A stretch of 64,000 nucleotides of DNA from Bacillus sp. AFS015802 (lineage in GTDB: Bacteria; Bacillota; Bacilli; Bacillales; Bacillaceae_B): positions 18,189-82,188 of the forward strand of contig NZ_NTUP01000018.1 of NCBI RefSeq assembly GCF_002561455.1, given 5' to 3'. The notes under the pieces are model-generated. The model had not been told where the DNA came from. It did no database searches and worked only from the letters and a program-made list of their open reading frames with translations. This document shows, one piece after another, positions 1 through 8,458 of the stretch (positions are counted from its first letter, which is position 1; the number at the start of each line of letters is the position of its first letter). The translations under genes were made by a program, and so were the position numbers.

Positions 1-443
1 CACATAATACCATCACCCCGATTGCGAGGCGCAAAGGCAGCGATTTCGAACTGGATTTAGTGCTGCGGAATAACCGGACAAGCGAAGAGCATCCAATGGG
101 GATCTTCCATCCACACAGCGATGTCCATCATCTCAAGAAAGAAAACATTGGATTGATTGAAGTGATGGGACTCGCTGTTCTGCCTGCAAGATTAAAGCCT
201 GAGCTTGAAGAGATTGAAAAGTTCTTACTGGGTGAAGAAAACGAAATGAACGAATATCACCAAGCGTGGGCAACTGATATTCAATCACGTCAAGCCGGAC
301 TTCATCGGGAGAATGTCCGTTCCATTCTTCAATGGGAGCTCGGCCGGAAGTTCCAACGGATTCTCGAAGATGCAGGCGTCTTCAAGAGAGATCAAAAGGG
401 ACAGGAAGCCTTTCAAACATTCTGTACACTATTTTCATCATAG
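1..443 (+). CDS. galT: UDP-glucose--hexose-1-phosphate uridylyltransferase, C-terminal part
   Basis: This is the C-terminal 147 codons of GalT, read in the frame starting at base 3; the gene begins left of the window. GalT exchanges UMP between UDP-glucose and galactose-1-phosphate in the Leloir pathway. The text HNTITPIARRKG, then NNRTSEEHPMGIFHPH and the IGLIEVMGLAVLPARL stretch are typical of the Bacillus-type GalT (GalT2 family), which differs from the E. coli type. A first internal ATG at base 60 is not the true start because homologous-looking sequence continues upstream to the window edge. It is followed 32 bases later by galM, consistent with a gal operon. Confidence 0.88.
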   Translation, partial: HNTITPIARRKGSDFELDLVLRNNRTSEEHPMGIFHPHSDVHHLKKENIGLIEVMGLAVLPARLKPELEEIEKFLLGEENEMNEYHQAWATDIQSRQAGLHRENVRSILQWELGRKFQRILEDAGVFKRDQKGQEAFQTFCTLFSS

Positions 444-475
444 AGTAAAAGTATTGGACCAAAGGAGACATCACA

Positions 476-1519
476 ATGAATCTAACCATCTCGGAATTCG
501 GAGAGCGGGAAGGAAAGAAGATCCTTGCCCACACCATTGAAAATTCTTCCGGATTGAAAGTAACAAGCATCAATTATGGATGCATCATTACAAAGCTCAT
601 TGCTCCAGATCGCGATGGGAAACGGGAAAATATCGTGCTGGGCTTTGATACGTTGAAAGAGTATGACCTGCACTCCCCCTATTTCGGAGCCGTCATTGGA
701 CGGCATGCCGGACGGATTGCAGGTGGACGCTTTACGTTGGGTGACAATGACTATGAATTGGCAAAGAATGACGGTGAAAACCATCTGCATGGAGGACAAA
801 AAGGGTTTGATAGGGCAGTATGGGATGTAGCAGTAATGGAAGAGATGGATTCCATCAGTCTGATTTACAGCCGGTTCAGCAAGGATGGGGAGGAAGGATA
901 TCCCGGCAACGTTGAGGTCAAGGTCATTTACACGCTGACAGAACAAAACGAATTCCTTCTGACCTATGAAGGGGTTTCAGACGCGGATACGATTCTGAAC
1001 CTGACCAATCACACCTACTTCAATTTAAGTGGTGATTTGAAAACGACGATCGAGGAGCATGAACTGACACTGAAAAGCAACCGATTCGTTGCTTTAAATG
1101 AATCCTTGATTCCTAATGGAGAAGCGATTGATGTGGAAGGGACCGTCTTCGACTTTCGCTCTGGACGTCAGATTCAGGATGGCATTGAATCCGCTCATCC
1201 TCAAAACAGGCTGGCAGGCCGAGGCTATGATCACCCCTTCTTATTAGAAGAAGGGGCTGGGCAAATCCTGTTGACTGAACAAGGAAGCGGCAGGACCCTC
1301 CGCATCGAAACCAATCAGCCTTCTGTTGTTCTCTACACAGGAAATCAACTGGAGGAAGACTTTGAAATCAGGGGGAAAACGTCACAACCTTATCTCGGTA
1401 TGTGCCTCGAAACACAAGGGGTGCCCGATGCCATTCATCATCCGCAATTTCAAACCACGGTGATAGAAAAGGGGAAACCTTATAAAGCAGTGACGAAATG
1501 GAGTTTTGGAGCGGTTTAA
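476..1519 (+). CDS. galM: Aldose 1-epimerase (mutarotase)
   Basis: 347 residues, normal length for the family. It interconverts alpha and beta anomers of galactose and glucose in the cytoplasm, feeding the Leloir pathway. Visible motifs are NYGCIITKL near the start, GRHAGRIAGGRF, the NHLHGG segment carrying a catalytic histidine, and NLTNHTYFNL. The C-terminal region has CLETQGVPDA, which carries the conserved glutamate region. An AAAGGAGA ribosome site precedes the ATG. It lies just downstream of galT in the same direction, so the two probably share a transcript. Confidence 0.93.
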   Translation: MNLTISEFGEREGKKILAHTIENSSGLKVTSINYGCIITKLIAPDRDGKRENIVLGFDTLKEYDLHSPYFGAVIGRHAGRIAGGRFTLGDNDYELAKNDGENHLHGGQKGFDRAVWDVAVMEEMDSISLIYSRFSKDGEEGYPGNVEVKVIYTLTEQNEFLLTYEGVSDADTILNLTNHTYFNLSGDLKTTIEEHELTLKSNRFVALNESLIPNGEAIDVEGTVFDFRSGRQIQDGIESAHPQNRLAGRGYDHPFLLEEGAGQILLTEQGSGRTLRIETNQPSVVLYTGNQLEEDFEIRGKTSQPYLGMCLETQGVPDAIHHPQFQTTVIEKGKPYKAVTKWSFGAV

Positions 1520-1610
1520 TAAGGATTATGAATATGATAAAGATCAGAATTTTGACACGTGGCCAAAGGTATTAAAATGTCTAAATAATAGCCTCATTAA
1601 GGCTTATCAG

Positions 1611-1642
1611 GGAAGCAAGAGAGCATTCTTTTGCTTCCTTAT
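1611..1642 (+). terminator. Hairpin after galM, possible weak terminator
   Basis: GGAAGCAA and TTGCTTCC form an 8-bp stem with an 11-14 base loop about 90 bases after galM, followed by a short T-rich tail (TTATTG). The tail is poor, so termination is uncertain. The rest of the 1520-1837 gap holds a REP-A copy (1683-1719) and AT-rich sequence leading to manA; I see no gene in it. Confidence 0.4.
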
Positions 1643-1682
1643 TGGCGTTCTCTTGGAAGCGGAAGTACCATCCCCTGCTTCC

Positions 1683-1719
1683 TGGGACAAGGGACCTGTC
1701 CCCCTGTCCCTCTGTCCCA
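1683..1719 (+). repeat. REP-A palindromic repeat, extended copy
   Basis: Outer arm TGGGACA, inner hairpin AGGGACCTGTCCC, then an extended CCTGTCCC and a final TGTCCCA. The right arm is duplicated (CTGTCCC occurs twice), making this the longest simple copy. It is one of the few copies not close to a stop codon (163 bases after galM). Confidence 0.85.
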
Positions 1720-1837
1720 AAAAATAAAAATAATTAAAGGGTTTTCATTCATATTTATGGAACATGAATCATAGTAACCAAGTGTCTCTTCTTTCTGTGT
1801 GGAGGGGAGGGGCGAATTCATTTATGAGGAGGCTGCT

Positions 1838-2785
1838 ATGAATCAACCACTATTTCTAAAACCTGTATTCCACGAGCGGATATGGGGTGGAACAACGCTT
1901 AAGTCCAAGTTTGATTATGAACTATCTTCAGAACTCACCGGGGAGTGTTGGGCGATATCCGGGCATCCGAATGGGCAGAGCACTGTGAAGAATGGAGCAC
2001 ATGCAGGCAAGACGGTCGGGGAGCTGTGGGAGGAGAAGCGGGAATGGTTCGGTGACCATCCTTCACCGGTGTTTCCCCTGCTCACGAAGATCCTGGATGC
2101 CAATGATGATCTTTCGGTTCAGGTTCACCCGGGTGATGATTATGCGAAGAAAAATGAAAACGGGGAGCTCGGGAAGACGGAGTGCTGGTATATCATCGAT
2201 TGCAATGAGGGTGCCGAGCTGATCTTTGGGCATCGTGCCGGGACGAAGGAAGAGTTTGTGAGAATGATAGAGAACGGTAAGTGGGATGATCTTCTCCGCC
2301 GGGTACCGATCAAGCCTGGGGATTTCTTCTATGTCCCGAGTGGAACCATTCATGCCCTGTGTAAAGGGACGCTTGTTCTTGAGACCCAGCAGAGCTCGGA
2401 TACGACCTACAGGCTCTATGATTATGACCGTAGGGATGAAGAGGGGAAGACGCGTGAACTGCATATCCGTCAATCCATTGATGTCACATCGATCCCCCAT
2501 GAAACCCCTGAAGTGAAGCGGATGGTGGAGAAGCGTGACGGAGCAGAAATCACTACCTATGTGCAGGCCGATTATTTTACAGTGTATAAATGGAGCATTC
2601 ATGGCCGGTCCGTGTTCCAACAGGATCAACCCTTTCAGCTTGCCAGTGTAATAGAAGGTGGGGGAACCCTCCATGTCGATGGAGTAGAGCTGCCCTTGAA
2701 CAAAGGTGATCACTTTATTTTACCGTCAGGAATGGATTGTTTTGAATTGGAAGGCACCATGGAGATCATCGTATCCCATGTATAA
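1838..2785 (+). CDS. manA: Mannose-6-phosphate isomerase, class I
   Basis: 315 residues. It interconverts mannose-6-phosphate and fructose-6-phosphate using zinc. The N-terminus RIWGGTTL, the DDLSVQVHPGDDYA segment with zinc-binding Gln and His, TECWYIID and the GTIHAL motif with the last zinc histidine are all present. The longer reading frame from 1799 is rejected because AGGAGG at 1827-1832 sits correctly before the ATG at 1838. It lies between the gal genes and the mannoside operon and would feed released mannose into glycolysis after phosphorylation. No separate terminator is visible before the promoter at 2882. Confidence 0.95.
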   Translation: MNQPLFLKPVFHERIWGGTTLKSKFDYELSSELTGECWAISGHPNGQSTVKNGAHAGKTVGELWEEKREWFGDHPSPVFPLLTKILDANDDLSVQVHPGDDYAKKNENGELGKTECWYIIDCNEGAELIFGHRAGTKEEFVRMIENGKWDDLLRRVPIKPGDFFYVPSGTIHALCKGTLVLETQQSSDTTYRLYDYDRRDEEGKTRELHIRQSIDVTSIPHETPEVKRMVEKRDGAEITTYVQADYFTVYKWSIHGRSVFQQDQPFQLASVIEGGGTLHVDGVELPLNKGDHFILPSGMDCFELEGTMEIIVSHV

Positions 2786-2881
2786 AATGCGTACAGGGCC
2801 CTCAGTGATGAGTGTTCAAGGCACATCTATGGCAAAAAGTGGAGCATTATTCCACCAAAAAAATAAAAAATGGAGAACATA

Positions 2882-2910
2882 TTCACAAAAGCGCTTTCAT
2901 ATGCTAGGAT
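2882..2910 (+). promoter_or_regulatory. SigA-type promoter with cre (CcpA) site in its spacer
   Basis: TTCACA (2882-2887) and TAGGAT (2905-2910) are separated by exactly 17 bases. Between them, CAAAAGCGCTTTCA (2886-2899) matches the cre consensus TGWAANCGNTNWCA at all but the first two positions. A cre in the spacer would let CcpA-HPr(Ser-P) block the polymerase, giving glucose repression of the whole 2950-15885 operon. The motif match is seen directly; function is inferred. Confidence 0.65.
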
Positions 2911-2949
2911 AGAAACAAGCTGGGAAATCTAAACCATGGAAGGGGGAAA

Positions 2950-3690
2950 ATGGTTTCATTGATTTCAAACTTAGAAGAACACCAGATTAGTAGTCAAATC
3001 CTGGGCAAGAAACAACTCTATTATTCCCTGGAAGTTCAAGAGGGGGAGAGGCAAGCAGTAGATGTCTTGTATGTACAGGATGGGGAGGATTATGTCAGGC
3101 TGGGGAAGCTTCAAGACGCGTGGCATGACATCCTCAAGGAAGAAGGCAGACGGGATGTTCATTGTCTTCTTATACTCGTTCCTCCATCCACTTCAGAAGA
3201 ACGCTATCATTATTATCATCCATCAGGTACACATCATGACAAGTATATTCACTTCTTTCATCAAGAGCTTGTTCCGTTCATAGAGAAGCAGATCAGAGAA
3301 ACAGGGAAAGACATTCGCAAGAAAGGTCTGTTGGGAGATTCCCTCGGAGCCGCCGTTTGTCTTGCGCTTGCCAGTGAAGAGCCGAAAGAATGGACGCATC
3401 TGCTCCTTCAATCCGGTGCATTCAACGATTTTCACGCCAATAAAATTCGGAATATTGAAACAAAAACACCTTGGAATGTGTATCAGGTAGTCGGGAGTCT
3501 TGAGGAATCGGTCACCTATCCACTGACAGGCGAGACCTTCCCGATTCTATCCGCTAATCGCACTCTCTATGAAAAGCTTCAACTCATCGCAGACCATCAT
3601 ACATATCACGAAGAAGATGAAGACCATCTATGGGATTTCTGGAGAAGGGATCTTCCAAGGGCACTGCACTATTTTCTGACAAAGGGGTAA
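2950..3690 (+). CDS. Alpha/beta-hydrolase esterase (esterase D / PF00756-like)
   Basis: 246 residues with no signal peptide, so cytoplasmic. GLLGDSLGAAVCLALA carries the nucleophile elbow (G-D-S-L-G), and DEDHLWDFWRRDLPRALHYF near the C-terminus carries the likely catalytic histidine. Similar proteins are carbohydrate or siderophore esterases. As first gene of the glycan operon it probably removes acetyl or other ester groups from the imported sugar; that role is inference. The ATG has GGAAGGGGG upstream. The binding-protein gene starts 34 bases after its end. Confidence 0.7.
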   Translation: MVSLISNLEEHQISSQILGKKQLYYSLEVQEGERQAVDVLYVQDGEDYVRLGKLQDAWHDILKEEGRRDVHCLLILVPPSTSEERYHYYHPSGTHHDKYIHFFHQELVPFIEKQIRETGKDIRKKGLLGDSLGAAVCLALASEEPKEWTHLLLQSGAFNDFHANKIRNIETKTPWNVYQVVGSLEESVTYPLTGETFPILSANRTLYEKLQLIADHHTYHEEDEDHLWDFWRRDLPRALHYFLTKG

Positions 3691-3724
3691 CAGCAACAAC
3701 CAAAAGGGGAAAGGGAGGAACACA

Positions 3725-5032
3725 ATGTTTAAAAATGGAAAGTTTCTATTAACGCTTATGTTGATGTTTGCTATGCTATTTACAGCTGCCTGTAACAGCA
3801 GCAAATCCAGCTCTTCAGGGGAACAAAAGGAAGGAACGAAAGAGGAGCCGGTCGAGATTGAATTCTGGACGATGCAATTATCTCCAACCTTTGATGATTA
3901 CTTAAACGGGGTCATTGCTGATTTTGAAAAGGAAAACCCGAATGTGAAAGTGAAATGGGTGGACATTCCTTGGGGTGATATGGAGACGAAGATCCTGTCA
4001 GCCGTCGCATCCAAAACGGCACCGGACGTGGCGAATTTGAATCCACAATTCGCAGCGAAATTGGCAGAGCTTGATGCATTGGTTGATATGGATGAAATGG
4101 TTCCGGAAGATGTGAAGAGTAAGTATTTCGAGAACATTTGGTCTTCCAACACATTTGACGGTAAGACGTTCGGTATTCCTTGGTACCTGTCTTCTCAGGT
4201 AACGATGTATAACTCGGATATCTTCAAGGAAGCGGGACTTGATCCAGAGAAAGCACCGGCTACTTTTGAAGAACTGCAGGAAGTCGCTAAAACAATCAAA
4301 GACAAAACGGGTAAATACGCGTTCTTCCCGGCTCTAGATGGAAGTCATCTTCTTGAGACGATGGTCATGATGGGCGTGGATTTAACGAATGAAGATATGA
4401 CGAAAGCAACCTTCAACACGCCGGAAGGGAAAGAAGCATTCAATTTCTTCGTAGACCTTTACAAGAATGATCTGATTCCACGTGAAGTGTTAACAGAAGG
4501 ACATTCTAAAGCGGTCGACTTGTATCAAGCGGGTGAAATCGCCATCTTGGCATCCGGTCCACAATTCTTAACCATTGTAGAAGAAAATGCTCCGGACGTT
4601 TTAAAGGCTACGAAAACAGCTCCGATCATTACAGGTGACACGAACAAGAAAAACGTAGCGGCCATGAACGTCGTAGTACCTAAACAATCTGAGCACCAGA
4701 AGGCAGCCGTGGACTTCTCCATCTTCTTGACGAATGCGGAGAACCAGGTTGAATTTGACAAACAGACAGCGATCCTTCCATCGATTGAAACGGCTCTTGA
4801 TGATCCGTACTTCAGCGAAGAGCCGAAAGATGCGACTCCGATTGATAAGGCCCGTATCGTATCGGCTGGTCAATTGAAGGACAGTGAAGTATTGATCCCG
4901 CCAATGAAGAACTTTGAAGAGTTGCGTACAGCGATGAACGAAGCCCTTCATGCCGCGATGCTTGGGGATATGACAGTGGACGAAGCATTGAAACAGGCTG
5001 AAATGAAATGGAATGACACGCTATCTAAATAA
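3725..5032 (+). CDS. ABC sugar transporter, substrate-binding lipoprotein (family 1)
   Basis: 435 residues. A signal peptide ends in a lipobox LFTAAC with Cys23 as the lipidated residue, followed by a Ser/Lys/Glu-rich linker. The mature part begins VEIEFWTMQLSP and has the FEKENPNVKVKW segment typical of extracellular solute-binding family 1 (MalE/UgpB-like). It would capture an oligosaccharide outside the membrane and deliver it to the permeases encoded at 7577 and 8459. No ATPase gene is in the operon, so a shared MsmX-type ATPase elsewhere is likely (inference from Bacillus practice). Confidence 0.93.
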   Translation: MFKNGKFLLTLMLMFAMLFTAACNSSKSSSSGEQKEGTKEEPVEIEFWTMQLSPTFDDYLNGVIADFEKENPNVKVKWVDIPWGDMETKILSAVASKTAPDVANLNPQFAAKLAELDALVDMDEMVPEDVKSKYFENIWSSNTFDGKTFGIPWYLSSQVTMYNSDIFKEAGLDPEKAPATFEELQEVAKTIKDKTGKYAFFPALDGSHLLETMVMMGVDLTNEDMTKATFNTPEGKEAFNFFVDLYKNDLIPREVLTEGHSKAVDLYQAGEIAILASGPQFLTIVEENAPDVLKATKTAPIITGDTNKKNVAAMNVVVPKQSEHQKAAVDFSIFLTNAENQVEFDKQTAILPSIETALDDPYFSEEPKDATPIDKARIVSAGQLKDSEVLIPPMKNFEELRTAMNEALHAAMLGDMTVDEALKQAEMKWNDTLSK

Positions 5033-5042
5033 GGGAATGACG

Positions 5043-5065
5043 GAAAGGGAGTTCAACTCCCTTTC
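5043..5065 (+). terminator. Stem-loop between the binding-protein gene and nanE
   Basis: GAAAGGGAG and CTCCCTTTC form a perfect 9-bp stem with a 5-base loop, without a proper T-run. Such hairpins after binding-protein genes commonly stabilise the upstream mRNA and partly terminate, so that the binding protein is made in excess over the downstream enzymes. This role is inferred. Confidence 0.6.
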
Positions 5066-5096
5066 TGCATTTCAATGAAAGTACGGTGAAGACAGG

Positions 5097-5843
5097 ATGA
5101 TCAGCAAGGAAATCGTTTTTGAACAATTAAAGGGAAAGCTTGTGGTGTCATGCCAGGCCCTTGAGCATGAACCGTTGCACGGGGCGGATGTGATGGGAAA
5201 AATGGCGAAGGCTGCTTACGTAGGGGGTGCGTCGGGGATCCGGGCAAACAGTGCGGCGGACATTCTGGCCATCAAACAGTACGTGGATCTACCCATCATT
5301 GGGTTGGTGAAGAGGGATTACCCGGGAAGTGATGTCTACATAACGGCTACCACAAAGGAAGCCGATGAATTGATCGGAGCAGGGGTGGACATGATTGCCA
5401 TTGACGCGACGACCCGAACACGTCCAAACGGTGAATCGCTGGAAAGCTTGATCACGTATCTGAAGTCAAGAGGACAAACGATCATGGCGGATGTATCTAC
5501 CTATGAAGAAGCCATCAACGCTGTGGAACTGGGCGTCGATTGTGTCAGCACGACCATGTCGGGATACACGCCGTATTCACCTCAGCAATGTGAACCTGAT
5601 TTTACATTATTGAGAAAATTGGTTGATACCATCAAGATTCCGGTGTTTGCCGAGGGACGGATTTCGACTCCGGGAGAAGTGTGTCAGGCATTGGATATGG
5701 GAGCCCACACCGTCGTAGTCGGGTCGGCTATCACAAGGCCCCAGGAGATCACGAAGAAGTTCGTTCAATCAATACAGAATAGAGGAGAGAATCAAGATGT
5801 ACGCACAAACGGCGTCAAAGAGCAAATTAGGAGGATTAATTAA
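5097..5843 (+). CDS. nanE: N-acetylmannosamine-6-phosphate 2-epimerase
   Basis: 248 residues forming a TIM barrel. It converts ManNAc-6-phosphate to GlcNAc-6-phosphate. Diagnostic stretches are GKLVVSCQALEHEPLHG at the start, GIRANSAADI, PIIGLVKRDYPGSDVYITAT, IDATTR, and FAEGRISTPGEV. The last 15 or so residues overlap the start of the regulator gene and are probably a non-conserved tail. The presence of NanE implies that ManNAc (or a ManNAc-6-P precursor) is released from the substrate of this operon. No NanA lyase is in the window. Confidence 0.95.
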   Translation: MISKEIVFEQLKGKLVVSCQALEHEPLHGADVMGKMAKAAYVGGASGIRANSAADILAIKQYVDLPIIGLVKRDYPGSDVYITATTKEADELIGAGVDMIAIDATTRTRPNGESLESLITYLKSRGQTIMADVSTYEEAINAVELGVDCVSTTMSGYTPYSPQQCEPDFTLLRKLVDTIKIPVFAEGRISTPGEVCQALDMGAHTVVVGSAITRPQEITKKFVQSIQNRGENQDVRTNGVKEQIRRIN

Positions 5844-6651
5844 CAGCTATTATCCTTCCCTCACAAAGTCCGAGCAAAAAGTGGCGGCGGTTGTGTTGGA
5901 ACAAATGGAAAAGGCCCTCTACTATTCCGTGACAGATCTTGCCGACGTAGCGGAAGTAGGGGAAACGACGGTTCTCCGTTTCTGCCGAAAGATTGGCATG
6001 AAAGGGTATCAGGAATTTAAACTGGCGATAGCGAAGGATTTATCCTCCATGTCACAAGAGGAAGAGTCAGATCCCAGTAAGCCCGCCGGCTTCATTCAAT
6101 CGATTGCTTCCTATACGAAGAACGCCGTCGATGAAACCGTGAATAAGCTCGATGAAGAAACATTGGAGGAAGCGATCAAACTTCTTTCCGGTGCAAAATC
6201 CATCCATTTCTTTGGAGTCGGGACTTCAGGACTGACGGCATTGGATGCGAAGAATCGTTTCCTTCGGATCGGATACCGGTCGGATGCGGTCATCGATCCC
6301 CACATCCAGTCCATGACGGCAGCCACTGTGAAAGAAGGGGATGTGGTGGTTGGACTGAGTATCTCGGGAAGCACGAAGGACACGATCGATTCCCTGACAC
6401 TGGCCAAAGAAAACGGAGCAAGCGTCATCGCCATCACGTACTATGCCCGTTCACCGATTACGAAGCTTGCCGATGCGGTCCTGTTAAGCGGCGGGAAGGA
6501 ATCCCCTCTTGAAGGTGGATCCATGATCGCGAAGATTTCACAGCTCTTCGTCATCGATCTGCTATGTACCGGACTTGCCCTCCACAATAAAGAGTTCTCC
6601 CTTGGCATGAAGGAGAAAACCGCAAGAGCCGTTGTAGACAAAATCTATTAA
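5797..6651 (+). CDS. MurR/RpiR-family transcriptional regulator (HTH + SIS)
   Basis: 284 residues. An N-terminal RpiR helix-turn-helix (about 15-85, with SVTDLADVAEVGETTVLRFCRK split over the recognition helices) is followed by a SIS sugar-phosphate-binding domain (about 120-250, with FFGVGTSGLTALDAKNR and VVGLSISGSTKDTI). It overlaps nanE by 47 bases and starts at an ATG preceded by AGAGGAGA. It is the obvious local regulator, probably sensing an amino-sugar phosphate such as ManNAc-6-P or GlcNAc-6-P. The effector is inferred from family and neighbours. Confidence 0.92.
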   Translation: MYAQTASKSKLGGLINSYYPSLTKSEQKVAAVVLEQMEKALYYSVTDLADVAEVGETTVLRFCRKIGMKGYQEFKLAIAKDLSSMSQEEESDPSKPAGFIQSIASYTKNAVDETVNKLDEETLEEAIKLLSGAKSIHFFGVGTSGLTALDAKNRFLRIGYRSDAVIDPHIQSMTAATVKEGDVVVGLSISGSTKDTIDSLTLAKENGASVIAITYYARSPITKLADAVLLSGGKESPLEGGSMIAKISQLFVIDLLCTGLALHNKEFSLGMKEKTARAVVDKIY

Positions 6652-6671
6652 ACTGGTAAGCAGGTGAAACG

Positions 6672-7580
6672 ATGAAGGTCATTGGAATCGATGTCGGGGG
6701 TACCGGCGTCAAAGGGGCGATTGTCCATCGTAATGGCACTATCCTCCACGAGGAAAAGGTACCCACCGATATCTCGAACGGGAGAGAGGGGATTCTAGGC
6801 TCCATCTTTCAAGTGATTGATCTATTAATGAAGGAAGACGGAACTATTTCAGGAATCGGGATTGGCACGGCAGGTCGTGTGGATCCGGAGAAAGGGACCG
6901 TCGTCTATGCGACAGACAACTTGCCTTCGTGGCAGGGAACCCAAGTAAAAGAAGAAATCGAAACGCGCTACGGACTGTCATGTGCAGTCGACAATGATGC
7001 AAATGTTGCTCTCCTTGGGGAGCTTTGGAAGTGGGAAGGAAACCCCGAAACGGCGGTCATGTTGACCCTTGGGACCGGTGTCGGGGGAGCGAACGCCATA
7101 CAAGGTGAGGTCCTACACGGCCATCACCATCAAAGTGGGGAATGGGGACATGTCGTGCTCGTTCCAAATGGAAAGCCATGCAATTGCGGGAAGAAAGGCT
7201 GCCTGGAGCAGTATCTGTCGGGTACAGCACTGGTGCAGGACGTTTTCACCGAAACGAATTCTTCTTTCGCGCATGGCTCAGAGATTTTTGAAGAATATTC
7301 AAATGGAAATCAACAGGTCAAGAGGGTGGTTGACCGTTATCTGGATTATTTGGCCATCGCCGCGTACAACATCTCTGTGAGCGTCGATCCGGAAGTCCTC
7401 TTCATCGGGGGAGGGGTCATTGACTCCAAGGACCATTGGTGGGCCGGCTTCCAGGTTAAATTGAAGGAATATTTTGTTAATACAAGCATTTATCCTGCCG
7501 TACTGGGAAATCAGGCGGGAATGCTTGGAGCTGCCAAGCTCTTATTTCAAGCGATGGAGAAAAGAGGGGAGTCCGTTTGA
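6672..7580 (+). CDS. ROK-family sugar kinase, probable N-acetylmannosamine kinase
   Basis: 302 residues. The phosphate-binding DVGGTGVKGA is at residues 7-16, VDNDANVALLGE holds the catalytic Asp, and the ROK zinc motif CNCGKKGC (Cys170, 172, 177) is intact. Next to nanE and an RpiR regulator, the best guess is NanK activity (ManNAc to ManNAc-6-P), although glucokinase, mannokinase or GlcNAc kinase are possible. The TTG start of the next gene overlaps its stop codon, so translation is probably coupled. Confidence 0.85.
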   Translation: MKVIGIDVGGTGVKGAIVHRNGTILHEEKVPTDISNGREGILGSIFQVIDLLMKEDGTISGIGIGTAGRVDPEKGTVVYATDNLPSWQGTQVKEEIETRYGLSCAVDNDANVALLGELWKWEGNPETAVMLTLGTGVGGANAIQGEVLHGHHHQSGEWGHVVLVPNGKPCNCGKKGCLEQYLSGTALVQDVFTETNSSFAHGSEIFEEYSNGNQQVKRVVDRYLDYLAIAAYNISVSVDPEVLFIGGGVIDSKDHWWAGFQVKLKEYFVNTSIYPAVLGNQAGMLGAAKLLFQAMEKRGESV

Positions 7581-8452
7581 GAAATCATCCGTTAACACCA
7601 TTTCTGTTTTTGATACCCGGTGTCATCATCCTGGGTGCGTTCATTTTTTATCCCATGCTCAATGCCATCTGGCTGAGCTTTACGAATTACAATATCGTCA
7701 CCGATGCTGAATTCATCGGTCTTGAAAACTACAAAGGGCTGTTCTCAGATCCCCTGTTCTGGAAAGTGCTCGGGCAGACCTTATTATATCTGGTCATCGT
7801 TGTGCCGGCACTCGTGATCCTGCCGATTTTCCTGGCGATCCTTGTGAACCAGCAGGTAAAGGGGATTGGATTCTTCCGTTCCGCCTATTATGTACCGGTC
7901 GTCACCTCCATGGTCGTGGTGGGGATTGCGTGGAAATGGGTGTACGCCGATAAAGGAATCCTGAATTACATATTGGAATCACTTGGATTGATCAACGAAC
8001 CTGTGAACTGGCTGACCTCGACGTCGACATCCATTTTTGCCGTCATGGTCGTCACCGTCTGGAAGGGACTCGGCTATTATATGGTCATTTACCTGGCGGG
8101 ACTGCAGTCGATTTCAGATGATTTATATGAAGCAGCGGACATTGACGGGGCAAGCAAATGGAAACAAATTTGGCATATTACCATTCCTTTATTAATGCCT
8201 TCCATTATGATCGTCACCATCATGTCTTCCATTTCCGCCATGAAGGTATTTGAAGAAATCTATGTCATGACCGGCGGCGGACCGCTGAACAGCTCGAAAA
8301 CACTCGTCTTCTACATTTATGAAGAAGCCTTCGATAAGCTGCAAATGGGCTATGCCAGTGCGGCGGGCGTCGTATTATTCATCATCACGTTGATCTTCTC
8401 TGTCATTAATATCAAGTTCATGAGCAAAAAAGAATCTGCGATAAAGGGGTGA
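7577..8452 (+). CDS. ABC sugar transporter permease 1 (MalF/UgpA-like)
   Basis: 291 residues and about six membrane helices. It begins RNHPLTPFLFLIPGVIILG and carries the EAA loop YEAADIDGASKWKQIWHIT, which contacts the ATPase. It uses a TTG start with GAGGGGAG upstream and overlaps the kinase gene by 4 bases. Together with the next gene it forms the channel for the sugar captured by the lipoprotein encoded at 3725. Confidence 0.93.
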   Translation: MRNHPLTPFLFLIPGVIILGAFIFYPMLNAIWLSFTNYNIVTDAEFIGLENYKGLFSDPLFWKVLGQTLLYLVIVVPALVILPIFLAILVNQQVKGIGFFRSAYYVPVVTSMVVVGIAWKWVYADKGILNYILESLGLINEPVNWLTSTSTSIFAVMVVTVWKGLGYYMVIYLAGLQSISDDLYEAADIDGASKWKQIWHITIPLLMPSIMIVTIMSSISAMKVFEEIYVMTGGGPLNSSKTLVFYIYEEAFDKLQMGYASAAGVVLFIITLIFSVINIKFMSKKESAIKG

Positions 8453-8458
8453 TTCTCC

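Noticed and set aside
1506..1727. 73-codon frame after galM
   Set aside because: Starts inside galM in another frame and ends in a REP-A copy; no ribosome site.
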